Source: Bacteroides sp. (GTDB lineage Bacteria; Bacteroidota; Bacteroidia; Bacteroidales; Bacteroidaceae). Taken from it: 64,000 nt of DNA. Below, piece by piece: positions 45,846 to 55,462 of this stretch (its first letter is position 1; each line of letters opens with the position of its first letter). The notes beneath the pieces were generated by a model that did not search any database, was not told the DNA's origin, and worked only from the letters and a program-made list of their open reading frames with translations. The DNA lies in the NCBI GenBank assembly GCA_021202275.1, contig JAJQDI010000002.1, positions 1 through 64,000 of the forward strand. The letters are read 5' to 3'. Made by a program: the position numbers and the translations under genes.

Positions 45846-46035
45846 TTTACGATTTAGTTCCTTTGTCATGACACATTCTTTGATTTTTAACATCAAGGTA
45901 AGTTGACGATTTACAATTTACGATTGAAATAACATCGTAGAGTGGCATCCACCTGTAGAGACGCACGCCGTGCGTCTCCGCGATACAGGTCCAACAAAGG
46001 AGGGCGTGCGTCTCTGTGATACGGTTCCAACAGGG
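45844..46035. repeat. Dispersed palindromic/MITE-like element, copy 6 (argC-argD gap)
   Basis: Begins GATTTACGATTTAG overlapping the argC stop, then TTCTTTGATTTTTAACATCAAGGTAAGTTGA (as in copy 5), GATTTACAATTTACGATTGAAAT and TGTAGAGACGCACGCCGTGCGTCTCCGCG (45954-45982). GGGCGTGCGTCTCTGTG repeats the core once more. It is the only large break in the arg operon. 46036-46277 shows no gene. Confidence 0.72.
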
Positions 46036-46277
46036 GGGCGGGCGTTTCCGCAGTACAGATCCGGCACAGGTATACATCGCATGTAACGGCACCGATATCC
46101 TCTCTACGGCATCTCAGTTCGCTGGTCTGGCAGCCCCGACGGAGAGGAGAAACACCAGGAAACAGAATGATGTACAATCTGAATTTTCCATTCCGGAGAA
46201 AACAAATGTTCCCGGCATGTTCAGGTCAGCTTCCCGGAATGGTTCCCGGGAAAAGTAAAAACTAAAACTCATTTGAT

Positions 46278-47405
46278 ATGAATTTATTCGACGTATATCC
46301 GCTTTTCGATATCAACATCGTATCCGGCAAAGGTTGCCAGGTATGGGATGAAAACAATGTAGAATACTTAGACCTTTACGGAGGCCATGCTGTGATATCC
46401 ATCGGCCACTCTCATCCGCACTATGTGAAGATGATCAGTGACCAGGTAAGTAAACTGGGATTCTATTCCAATTCGGTTGTGAACAAACTGCAACAGGAAG
46501 TAGCCCGCCGACTGGGTAGGATATCGGGATACGAAGACTACTCCCTGTTCCTGATCAACTCCGGTGCGGAAGCCAATGAGAACGCCCTGAAACTGGCCTC
46601 GTTCCACAACGGTCGCAAACGGATCGTCAGCTACTGCAAATCGTTCCACGGACGCACGTCACTCACCGTACAGGCTACGGACAACCCGAAGATCGTGGCA
46701 CCAATCAACGCCACCGGACACATCACCTTCCTACCCCTTAACGATACGGAAGCGATGAAAGCCGAACTGGCCAAAGGAGATGTCTGCGCCGTGATCATCG
46801 AAGGTATACAAGGTGTCGGAGGCATCAAACTACCCGACGACAGTTTCCTTCAGGAGCTGAGCAAGACCTGTACAGAAACTGGTACTGTACTGATCTTAGA
46901 CGAGATACAAAGCGGCTACGGCCGTTCGGGAAAGTTCTTTGCCCATCAATACGCCGGTATCCGTCCGGACCTTATCACCGTAGGAAAAGGGATCGGCAAC
47001 GGATTCCCTATGGCGGGAGTATTGATCGGTCCGATGTTCGAGGCCGTTCACGGGATGCTGGGTACTACCTTCGGAGGAAACCACCTGGCCTGTGCCGCCG
47101 CATTGGCCGTGATGGATGTGATGGAAGAAGAGGGCCTAATCGGACGGACCGCGACTGTGGGCAACTACCTGATGGAGGAACTCCGGAAATTCCCGCAGAT
47201 CAAAGAGGTCCGCGGACGTGGACTGATGATCGGGATGGAGTTTGAAGAACCGGTCAAAGACATCCGTCGCAAACTACTCTTCGAACAGAATGTGTTTACC
47301 GGAGTTAGCGGAACAAATGTGATCCGGCTACTGCCTCCTCTCTGTCTGAACCTGGAAGAAGCGGATATTTTCTTAGAAAAATTCCGCAAGGTATTGGGTG
47401 AATGA
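46278..47405 (+). CDS. argD: N-acylornithine aminotransferase (acetyl- or succinylornithine)
   Basis: A 375-aa class III PLP aminotransferase. LFLINSGAEANENALKLA, VLILDEIQSGYGRSGKFFAHQ (Asp to the pyridine N) and ITVGKGIGNGFPMAGVLIG (Schiff-base Lys) are all present. It converts N-acylglutamate semialdehyde to N-acylornithine. The acyl group is uncertain for the reason given for the GNAT gene. It ends the operon before a strong terminator. Confidence 0.93.
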   Translation: MNLFDVYPLFDINIVSGKGCQVWDENNVEYLDLYGGHAVISIGHSHPHYVKMISDQVSKLGFYSNSVVNKLQQEVARRLGRISGYEDYSLFLINSGAEANENALKLASFHNGRKRIVSYCKSFHGRTSLTVQATDNPKIVAPINATGHITFLPLNDTEAMKAELAKGDVCAVIIEGIQGVGGIKLPDDSFLQELSKTCTETGTVLILDEIQSGYGRSGKFFAHQYAGIRPDLITVGKGIGNGFPMAGVLIGPMFEAVHGMLGTTFGGNHLACAAALAVMDVMEEEGLIGRTATVGNYLMEELRKFPQIKEVRGRGLMIGMEFEEPVKDIRRKLLFEQNVFTGVSGTNVIRLLPPLCLNLEEADIFLEKFRKVLGE

Positions 47406-47463
47406 TATACATAAGAGGGAACAGGCTATATTTGAGATCTGTTTCATCAAGATCAGCATATAA

Positions 47464-47507
47464 AAAGAGAAGATACCAGCTATCAACGGTATCTTCTCTT
47501 TTATTAT
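47464..47507. terminator. Terminator after argD (bidirectional)
   Basis: AGAGAAGATACC/GGTATCTTCTCT (47466-47477 with 47488-47499) is followed by TTTTATTAT on plus and preceded by AAAAA, so it could also stop minus transcripts. Confidence 0.85.
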
Positions 47508-47536
47508 AAATCGGCTTCCTTCTGTAGATCCCAGGA

Positions 47537-47765
47537 TCAATATACCTCCAGACTTACCCGTTCCGTATGCTCTTCTGGTTGTTCCGGAACGGGATCTCCA
47601 TTTATCAGGGAACGCAGGATCCGGACCTGGTCGGTACAGAACATATAGTAAGGATGCAAGGCTTGCCGAACGTAAAAATCGGAAATTTCTATATCCCGAA
47701 CAGGCTTTTCCCGATAGCCATCCATAAAGAAAGTATAGTTGTCAGCCACACCGGCAAAAGTAAAA
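47537..47765 (-). pseudogene. GH28 C-terminal remnant
   Basis: The minus-strand frame reads FTFAGVADNYTFFMDGYREKPVRDIEISDFYVRQALHPYYMFCTDQVRILRSLINGDPV. Its spacing of FF-x-x-G-x-x-E-x-P, Cys-Asp-x-V and I-x-G matches the C-terminus of the intact GH28 at 32733-34268 (FFNGLPEMPIEHITLERV...YCKDVTLKEVTI). No N-terminal or catalytic part exists. Further upstream the same frame is only the antisense of the regulator remnant. Confidence 0.55.
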
Positions 47766-47945
47766 TCGCTCACCGGCCTCTCTCCCGTCACGTATATCAA
47801 GGAGAAACGTATGCAGAGAGCGGCTGTCTTAGTCAGGGAGAAACAATATTCCATAGCGGAAATAGCGTATAGGGCAGGCTACACAGATCCGCACTATTTC
47901 AGCAAAACGTTTAAATTGTTCTGGGGAATGACTGCCACTGAATAG
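47757..47945 (+). pseudogene. C-terminal AraC-type HTH remnant of a hybrid two-component regulator
   Basis: KVKSLTGLSPVTYIKEKRMQRAAVLVREKQYSIAEIAYRAGYTDPHYFSKTFKLFWGMTATE is the final helix-turn-helix of a SusCD-type hybrid two-component sensor. Its first helices and all sensor parts are missing, and an in-frame TAG (47736) lies just upstream. It starts head to head with the GH28 remnant within about 10 bp. Confidence 0.7.
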
Positions 47946-48001
47946 GCAGAAGAGCAACCGGAGAAATAAGAACTGTTTCTGTTCAAAACCAGTACACCCT
48001 G

Positions 48002-50742
48002 TTACACAGGCACCGTAAACCAGAAACAAGCCCCTTCTCCTTCTCTCGAATTCACTCCGATCTCACCCCCATCTGCTCCGCGATGCTTTTGCAGATAGAG
48101 AGCCCCAGACCTGTTCCCTGCGCAAAATCATCCAGTTTCACAAAACGCTGGAAGATAGCTGTATGCTCTTTTTCAGGGATCCCGCATCCGGTATCCTGAA
48201 CATAGATCCTGACCTTATCTTTTCCTTCTTTATAGAAACCTACTGTAATGGCACCTTCTGGGGTGAATTTGATAGCGTTGTTCATGAAATTACCAATGAC
48301 CTGCATGAGGCGGTTCTTATCTGTGCGCAGGACACAGGGAGAAAAATGCTCTCCGTATCTTACCTCAACCGGAGCAGATTGCAACTTCATGTTGTAAGTC
48401 TGGACAATTTCCTGACAAAGCGCATGCAGATCAAGCTCGTCATAAAGTAGTTCCATCGTTCCTGCTTCAATCTTTGACAGATCCAGTATATCGGAGATAA
48501 GCTGTAAAAGCAATTCGTTGTTCTTTTGTATAATGTTTACATAGGAGTTTTTCTCGTCATCGCTTTCCGTCTCTGCCAGAACTCCTGAAAACCCGACTAT
48601 AGCGTTCAACGGAGTACGTATTTCATGACTCATGTTGGCAATGAATGCCGATTTCAGCCTGTCGCTCACCTCCGCTTTTTCTTTGGCTTCGATAAGCTTT
48701 TGCTCCGTATCCTTGAGATTGGTTATATCAAAATTGACACAAAGCATCTCTGACTTTGACGGGTCTGTATTCGCAGGGTTTTTAAGTACATTGATCTGTG
48801 TCCACCGCCAGGTGTTATCTTCGTGCAGCACACGCAAATCTTCTGTGAAACCATTTACTTCGCCCGCTTCTACTTTTCCGATATGGGCGAATATTTTATT
48901 CCTGTCTTCTTCATGAACATGGCTATATACACCGATGATCTGAGAGAAGGGGGTTCCTGGTTTTTCTCCCATATTGGCATACCACTGTGGTACACCTTCC
49001 CCCTCCCGGGTAGTCAGGTCAAACTTACAGTAGCCGATCCGTCCATATTTACTGATGAGTGAGAAAGAATTTTCAAAATCCGCTATCCGGCTGTAGGCCT
49101 GGTTGATCTGCGTATTATCAATGTGAATAAGCAGATAGTGTATGATCTCCCCATTGCTGTCGTACAATATATTTGCCCGGGTATATATCTCTATCGCGCC
49201 TTTTCTGTGAGAGGCGAAATAACCTTTCACCCTATCAAAGGTATACCGGATACGGAAAGAGGTAGGCCGGTTATTCTTCAACAAATCTTTATGCTCCTGC
49301 GGAATATTGGGATCATCAAACAGGTTCAGGCCAATGACATCCTCCTTCTTCGTTATGCCAAACATTTCCATGTTGCTGTTGTTCAGGTCAACAAGCCGTC
49401 CGTCTTTATCATACAGTTCAATACCCACTGAAAGATTATCGTAGATATTACGAAGAATTTTCTCACTCCTGTCCAGCTCCTCATGTACCTTGTAAGATTC
49501 GGTAATATCTGACAGTAAACACACCCGTTCGTCTTCTCCGATGGAATAGATAACGATATTACACATTTTCTGAATATCCTCTATCCATTCCTGTTTTTCG
49601 ATATATCCACCGGATAAAAAGAGTCCCTTTGAAAACAACAGGTCGTTGAGGTTGGCCTCACGGCTTTCACTGCCTTTTACTCCTATAAAACGACCCGATG
49701 GGATCCGGAAAAGATCAAATGTCGCTTTATTGGCATCCAGGATCAGATAATCTTCGGGATCGCCCGCGTCATTATAAATCACCTTCATTCGTATATAGGC
49801 CAGTGGCATATTCTGATACAAACTCTGCAACTGGGCTTTATCGAACAACGCAGATCTCTCGGATCTGTTAAGCTCAATGAAAAGGCTTATGATATTGGCC
49901 AGTGAACTGAACCAGATGAGATCATCTTCTGTCCAGTTATAATAACGATCTACCACATCGATTCCTACATACCCCCAGACACCGTTTTTCGAGACCAAAG
50001 GCACAACCATCAGAGATTTTATATCCTGCATCTGTAACAGCTCCCTGGTTTCGGCAGCCTCTCCGGGCAATTCTTCCAGGGAGTTCAGCACCACAGGATT
50101 CCCCGTAAGCAACTGAGTGCTCCACCAGTTATTACTTGTAACGGAAAGATCCTGAAGTATCTCTATCTCAGGGGTTATGTACTCATCTACCACTTCATAC
50201 GTACAGGACTGGGTCTGTTTTTCCTTGTCGTATTCGAAAATATACGTTCGTCCGGCACTGAATTGTTTGAGAATATCTGTCAGTATATGATGAATGACCT
50301 GCGCGGGATCTTCAGATCTGAGAAACGACAACAGGATCTCCGAAACACTGTTCATCTGATAAAGAAGATTATTCAGCCGTAAGGAAGTTCTTTGTTCCGG
50401 AGAAATAATTTCAGGACTGGGAATAACCTGGAAATAACCGAATTCCATATCCGTCTGACCGGTTTCAGGGTTACTGCCTACATGCCTGGAACGTATCCAT
50501 ATAGCTTCATCCGGCGGAGTCTGAATGGAGAATACACTTTCTGTCCGGAAAGAATTCGACAGGTTCTTAAGTAATTTTTCCCGGTAATCCTTACGGACCA
50601 TTTTAACAAAATCGTTACCAGTCGTTGTATCGCTCCCGAGTTTGAGCAGATCCTGAACAAAAGCGGAAAAAGTAAACTCAAAAGTCTTAACATTGAATCT
50701 CCACCATCCCACATTCAGATCAGTCAGTATTTTAGTAAGCAT
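48002..50742 (-). pseudogene. PAS/GAF sensor histidine kinase with C-terminal frameshift
   Basis: The 896-aa ORF (48052-50742) has an N-terminal PAS-like domain, a GAF domain (about 150-300, LMVVPLVSKNGVWGYVGIDVVDRYYNWTEDD), two to three more PAS domains, the dimerisation/His box ANMSHEIRTPLNAIVGFSG, and the ATPase N, G1 and G2 boxes (NFMNNAIKFT, VQDTGCGIP, GTGLGLSICKSIAEQMG). No membrane segment, so cytoplasmic. It ends abruptly at MGVRSE. Adding one G to the run of five (plus C5, 48066-48070) restores GGEIGVNSREGEGACFWFTVPV-stop at 48002, the normal kinase end. Kinase function may survive loss of this tail. No response regulator is adjacent. Confidence 0.87.
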
Positions 50743-50808
50743 GTCGTTGTGTTTTTAGATTTAATATCACAGATATAATTCCCATTCCTTTCCTGAGCAG
50801 AATCCCGA

Positions 50809-50839
50809 CAAAGGTAATAATTTAATACTATCAGACAAA
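50809..50839 (-). promoter_or_regulatory. Promoter of the histidine kinase gene
   Basis: Minus strand: TTTG (plus 50836-50839), 19 bases, then TACCTTTG (50809-50816); an exact Bacteroides consensus about 70 bp upstream of the ATG. 50840-51187 shows nothing else I can support. Confidence 0.7.
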
Positions 50840-51187
50840 TTTTTACGGAAACCGGAACAACGACAACCCGTGAACTACCGGAAGTCAGATCCGATCTGTC
50901 ACTTGCAGCCATTCACTTACATCCATCCTGAAACCATACAAGCTCATCTCAACAATATATATATGGTTCTGCCGATCTGTCCGCTCCGATCTGTCAGGAA
51001 CTGTTCAAAACCAGCATTCAAACCACCAGATACCTTGCCGCAACAGATACGAAGGAAAATAAAATCATCTTCACAGGCATACAACTTTAATATACAGAAA
51101 AAAAGGCGGATTCTGATCATCAGACCATATACCGAATGAAACCGGCATAAAACCAGCATCCTTACTGGCATTTTCAATTTTTACTTT

Positions 51188-51195
51188 TACCTTTG
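51188..51195 (+). promoter_or_regulatory. -7 element of proC
   Basis: TACCTTTG lies 28 bp before the proC ATG. Confidence 0.55.
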
Positions 51196-51223
51196 TCCAT
51201 ATCCGAACAAATAACAAACAGAT

Positions 51224-51994
51224 ATGAAAATAACCATTATCGGCACCGGGAACATGGGCGGTGCCATTGCCCGGGGTCTGGCCCAGGGCAGGCTGGTAAG
51301 CAACAGTGATATCACCGTATGTGACCCGAGCCATGCGAAGCTGAAAGAGTTGAACCAGGAATATCCTGAGATACATACGTCTTCCGACAATGTATCGGCA
51401 ACACAGGGTGCCGACCTGGTGATCCTTGCCGTGAAACCGTGGCTCCTTAAAGAGGTGATGAGCAGTCTCCCGCTGACGGATACGCAGATGGTAGCATCCC
51501 TGGCAGCCGGCATCCCGTTTGCCGAACTTTCGCAGTACGCGGCCGTACAGACTCCCCTTTTCCGGGTAGTGCCCAATACCGCTATCAGCCAGCTGGCCAG
51601 CCTCACAGCCATAGCAGCACAGGATGCGACTCCCGCACAGCAACAGCAACTGCTGGATATCTTCTATGAAATGGGAATAGCGATGATCGTACCCGAAAGT
51701 CAGATCCCGGCAGTGACGGCCCTGACCTCGTGCGGTATCGCTTTTGTACTTAAATACATCCAGGCGGCCATGCAGGCAGGTGTGGAAATGGGGGTATATC
51801 CCAAAGATGCCATGCGTATGGTGGCACAGTCTGTGAAAGGGGCGGCAGAACTGATCCTCAACAACGATACGCACCCTTTGGTAGAGATAGATAAAGTAAC
51901 CACACCGGGGGGTATCACCATCAAAGGGATCAACGAGCTGGATCACGCGGGATTCTCTTCGGCAGTGATCCGGGCGATGAAAGCAAGCAGATAA
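51224..51994 (+). CDS. proC: Pyrroline-5-carboxylate reductase
   Basis: A 256-aa NAD(P)H-dependent enzyme for the last step of proline synthesis. N-terminal ITIIGTGNMGGAIARGL is the Rossmann motif. VILAVKPWLL, RVVPNTAISQ and the C-terminal signature TTPGGITIKGINELDHAGFSSAVIRAM are all typical. Intact with its own promoter. The TAA stop is followed within 3 bp by repeat copy 7. Confidence 0.95.
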   Translation: MKITIIGTGNMGGAIARGLAQGRLVSNSDITVCDPSHAKLKELNQEYPEIHTSSDNVSATQGADLVILAVKPWLLKEVMSSLPLTDTQMVASLAAGIPFAELSQYAAVQTPLFRVVPNTAISQLASLTAIAAQDATPAQQQQLLDIFYEMGIAMIVPESQIPAVTALTSCGIAFVLKYIQAAMQAGVEMGVYPKDAMRMVAQSVKGAAELILNNDTHPLVEIDKVTTPGGITIKGINELDHAGFSSAVIRAMKASR

Positions 51995-51997
51995 AGA

Positions 51998-52288
51998 GAT
52001 TTACGGATTTACGATTTACGATTGAAATTATATTATAGTAGGGTAACATCCACTTGTAGAGACACACGACGTGCGTCTCCTTATACCGCATGGGAATATA
52101 TACCGCATGGAGTTGTCACAACGACATAGAGTCTATCTGATTTTGTGTTGACCTACACCGCAGAGAGGCATGCCTCTTTTTATTGGACGTATATCGCGGA
52201 GACGCACGCCGTGCGTCTCTACAGGTAGATGTTATCGATCTCATCAGGACATTTGTATTTTCAATCGTAAATCGTAAAATCGTAAATC
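51998..52288. repeat. Dispersed palindromic/MITE-like element, copy 7 (clearest full copy)
   Basis: A 291-bp element bounded by GATTTACGGATTTACGATTTACGATTGAAA and TTTTCAATCGTAAATCGTAAAATCGTAAATC. Inside are two copies of the core in opposite orientation: ACATCCACTTGTAGAGACACACGACGTGCGTCTCC (52046-52080) and GCGGAGACGCACGCCGTGCGTCTCTACAGGTAGATGT (52196-52232). No ORF inside it. Confidence 0.82.
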
Positions 52289-52329
52289 AACATACCTATA
52301 TATTCGTTACCATTTAATTATATACCACC

Positions 52330-52884
52330 ATGAACGAACCCATCAGACAAATTGCCGGACGCCTGCGCGGACTGCGTGAGGCACTGGAACTGACTCCGGC
52401 AGAGATCGCACAGCAGTGTGGGATACCGGAAGCAGACTACTTGCAGGCCGAATCGGGTACGGCGGATATTTCCGTCAGCCTATTGCAAAAGATCGCCCGC
52501 CACTACGACGTGCCGCTGGATGCGCTTATGTTCGGAGAAGAGCCCCGGATGAATAGTTATTTCCTGACCCGGGCGGGAAAAGGTACTTCGATCGAACGTA
52601 CCAAAGCTTATAAATACGAAGCGCTGGCAGGGGGATTCATCCACCGCAAAGCTGATCCGTTCATCGTGACGGTGGAACCGAAAGAGGAAGATGTACCGAT
52701 GTACTACAACACCCATCCCGGACAGGAATTTAACCTGATACTGGAAGGGGAAATGCTGTTGAGTGTAGGGGGAAAAGAACTGACCCTGCATACGGGAGAC
52801 AGTATCTACTTCAACGCCGTACTGCCTCATGGCATGAAAGCGCTTGGCGGGAAACCAGTACGTTTTCTGGCGGTGATCCTCTGA
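52330..52884 (+). CDS. XRE-family regulator with C-terminal cupin
   Basis: A 184-aa protein. The N-terminal helix-turn-helix (about 8-62, LRGLREALELTPAEIAQQCGIPEADYLQAESG) is of the XRE/SinR type. The C-terminal cupin (about 105-184) has TVEPKEEDVPMYYNTHPGQEFNLILEGEMLLSVGGKELTLHTGDSIYFNAVLPHGMKA, with likely metal or ligand-binding His and Glu residues. It sits 99 bp before an acyl-CoA ligase gene and probably controls it in response to a small molecule or its acyl-CoA. Confidence 0.88.
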   Translation: MNEPIRQIAGRLRGLREALELTPAEIAQQCGIPEADYLQAESGTADISVSLLQKIARHYDVPLDALMFGEEPRMNSYFLTRAGKGTSIERTKAYKYEALAGGFIHRKADPFIVTVEPKEEDVPMYYNTHPGQEFNLILEGEMLLSVGGKELTLHTGDSIYFNAVLPHGMKALGGKPVRFLAVIL

Positions 52885-52983
52885 ACACGACTCACTCCGG
52901 TACTTTCCGAAAGCAGAAACATCTTATACCAATGATCCTTCTCCGGTACCTGTCAGGCTACCGGAAACAGATAAATAACTACC

Positions 52984-54642
52984 ATGATAGAAAAATACCT
53001 GAAACAAACCCGCTTTACCTCGCAGGAAGATTTCATCCGGAACCTGGAGATCTGCGTGCCGGAACGCTTCAACTTTGCTTACGATATCGTGGATGCCTGG
53101 GCAGAACAACAACCGGACAAGCCTGCCCTGCTCTGGACCAACGACCAGGGAGAGGCACGCCAGTTCTCTTTTGGAGAGATGAAAGAATATTCCGACCAGA
53201 CAGCTTCCTACTTCCGGAAGCTCGGCATCGGACACAAAGATAAGGTGATGCTGATCCTCAAACGACGTTACGAATTCTGGTTTGCCACGCTGGCACTGCA
53301 CAAGCTGGGTGCGGTGGTGATCCCGGCAACTCACCTGCTTACCTCTAAAGACATTATCTATCGCTGCAACGCCGCGGATATAAAAACAATCGTGGCGGTT
53401 GGTGAAAAAGTCATCACCGGTCATATCCGGGAAGCATTGCCGCACTGCCCGTCGGTACAGCACCTGATCAGCATCGGGCCCGACTATCCGGAAGGGTTCG
53501 ACAACTTCCACAAAGGGATGGTACAGGCTCCGGCCTTTGAAAAACCGGAATGCCCCAACCGCAACGAAGATATCTCCCTGATGTATTTCACCAGCGGTAC
53601 TACCGGACAGCCCAAAATGGTGGCACACGACTTCACTTATCCGCTGGGACACATTACCACTGCCTCATACTGGCACAACCTCACCGAAGAGAGCCTGCAC
53701 TTTACCATTGCCGATACCGGATGGGGCAAAGCGGTATGGGGCAAACTCTATGGACAATGGATAGCGGGAGCCAATATTTTTGTATACGATCATGAGAAAT
53801 TTACCCCGGTGGATATCCTTCACAAGATCGAGGAGTTCGGGATCACTTCGCTCTGCGCGCCTCCGACCATCTTCCGGTTCCTGATCCGAGAAGATCTGAC
53901 ACGATTCGATCTCTCTTCCCTCACCTATTGCACCATTGCCGGAGAGGCATTGAACCCGGCAGTATTTGAGACCTTTAAAAAGTTGACTGGCATCAAGCTG
54001 ATGGAGGGCTTCGGACAGACGGAGACTACACTGACCATTGCCACGTTCCCCTGGATGGAACCGAAGCCGGGCAGCATGGGAGTGCCTAACCCACAGTACG
54101 ACGTAGACCTGATCGATGCTGAGGGACGCTCGGTAGAGGCGGGCGAACAGGGACAGATCGTGATCCGAACGGATCGTCGACGCCCCATCGGACTGTTCAA
54201 AGAGTATTACCGGGACCCGGAACTGACCCGCCAGGTATGGCACGATGACATCTACTACACCGGGGATGTGGCCTGGAAAGACGAAGACGGATACTACTGG
54301 TTTGTGGGCCGGGCAGACGATGTGATCAAAAGCTCCGGCTACCGCATCGGACCGTTCGAAGTAGAGAGTGCCCTGATGACACACCCGGCGGTGGTAGAGT
54401 GTGCTATCACCGGAGTACCCGACGAGATACGCGGTCAGGTAGTAAAAGCGACGATCGTACTCTCCGCGGAATACAAACCCCGGGCCGGAGAAGCATTGGT
54501 GAAAGAGTTACAGGACCACGTGAAACGGGTGACTGCTCCTTATAAATATCCGCGTGTGATCGAATTTACAGACGAACTTCCCAAGACTATCAGTGGAAAG
54601 ATCCGCCGGGTAGAGATCCGCGAACAGGATAATAAAGAGTAG
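52984..54642 (+). CDS. AMP-forming acyl-CoA synthetase
   Basis: A 552-aa ANL-superfamily ligase: carboxylate + ATP + CoA to acyl-CoA. Core motifs are LMYFTSGTTGQPKMVAHD (P-loop), MEGFGQTETTLTI, YYTGDVAWKDEDGYYWFVGRADDVIKSSGYRIGPFEVES and C-terminal Lys in KTISGKIRRVEIR. It resembles acetyl- or medium-chain acyl-CoA synthetases of the AcsM type; substrate not determined. The paired XRE-cupin gene suggests substrate-responsive control. Ends in TAG. Confidence 0.9.
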   Translation: MIEKYLKQTRFTSQEDFIRNLEICVPERFNFAYDIVDAWAEQQPDKPALLWTNDQGEARQFSFGEMKEYSDQTASYFRKLGIGHKDKVMLILKRRYEFWFATLALHKLGAVVIPATHLLTSKDIIYRCNAADIKTIVAVGEKVITGHIREALPHCPSVQHLISIGPDYPEGFDNFHKGMVQAPAFEKPECPNRNEDISLMYFTSGTTGQPKMVAHDFTYPLGHITTASYWHNLTEESLHFTIADTGWGKAVWGKLYGQWIAGANIFVYDHEKFTPVDILHKIEEFGITSLCAPPTIFRFLIREDLTRFDLSSLTYCTIAGEALNPAVFETFKKLTGIKLMEGFGQTETTLTIATFPWMEPKPGSMGVPNPQYDVDLIDAEGRSVEAGEQGQIVIRTDRRRPIGLFKEYYRDPELTRQVWHDDIYYTGDVAWKDEDGYYWFVGRADDVIKSSGYRIGPFEVESALMTHPAVVECAITGVPDEIRGQVVKATIVLSAEYKPRAGEALVKELQDHVKRVTAPYKYPRVIEFTDELPKTISGKIRRVEIREQDNKE

Positions 54643-54722
54643 CTATGTACCTTCCTCAATCGTTTGCATAAAAAACAAAGCATGATTTGCTGATTTTCAG
54701 CACAAGAGTTAATAAAAGCTTT

Positions 54723-54857
54723 TACCTTTGCCTGTGTAAAGAAGAAATTGTGCAAAAATTCTGTTGAAACAACAGACAGTGGTTTTTCATAGGTTATCAT
54801 AAAGGTTAGATTAATGGTAAAGAAAACCGCTCCGATGCGATGTCGGGGCGGTTTTTT
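54723..54857 (+). ncRNA. Candidate small RNA of about 120 nt
   Basis: TACCTTTG (54723-54730) is a -7 box. About 30 bp on, the hairpin CTGTT-gaaac-AACAG occurs, and the transcript would end at the strong terminator 54825-54857. No ORF with a credible product lies between. No -33 box is clear, and the terminator might instead serve the acyl-CoA ligase gene. Confidence 0.35.
54825..54857 (+). terminator. Intrinsic terminator in the 54643-55462 gap
   Basis: AACCGCTCCGA pairs with TCGGGGCGGTT (one wobble), followed by TTTTC. Beyond it, TATTTTTG at 54903 is another possible -7 element, but 54911-55345 holds no ORF I can support. Confidence 0.8.
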
Positions 54858-55345
54858 CATTTCTGAGATGTACATGTCAGTTTTCTTACTTAGGGTTTTT
54901 CGTATTTTTGCCTTCACACCTTCACTGTTGCATATAACAAACTATTTATTAACCAATTAGATGTGAAACCCATCCTTTCTTTCAGCCTTCACCGGCCTTC
55001 ACGCCTTCCCCTGTGTTATATATACCTGAATGTGCTGGTTACCAGAAAAGAATGAGCCTGTGTATGTAACCTCAAAAGCCACTTTACATAACATACATTG
55101 CCAAAAGGATTAACCCTTTATTCCCTATACATTAATTGTGCCTACAACTGTGGGCCCAACTAATCTCAGTGAGAAAAGTACCTAATGTAACCGGGATATG
55201 TATATAAACAACACGGGTAAACTGGTTAAGGTCACCGGAACAGAAGAAGCAGGACCATGAGACAAACAGGTTTATACCCAAAAAGTAGTATACACAGAGA
55301 GCAAAAAGCCAGATCTCCGGTGCAGAAAACAGATTTGATCACTTC

Positions 55346-55411
55346 ATAAAAATTCCTGTGAAGACAGTCCCACAGAGAATATACATCCTCTCATTTTGTC
55401 TTCACAGGAAT
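55346..55411 (-). terminator. Terminator of the caspase operon
   Basis: A 15-bp perfect stem ATTCCTGTGAAGACA/TGTCTTCACAGGAAT (55352-55366 with 55397-55411) with a 30-nt loop. On the minus strand TTTTTAT follows. Confidence 0.6.
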
Positions 55412-55462
55412 CTATACATTGTCAGACCGGAACGTCTCTGTTCCGAAATTTGACTTATCAGA

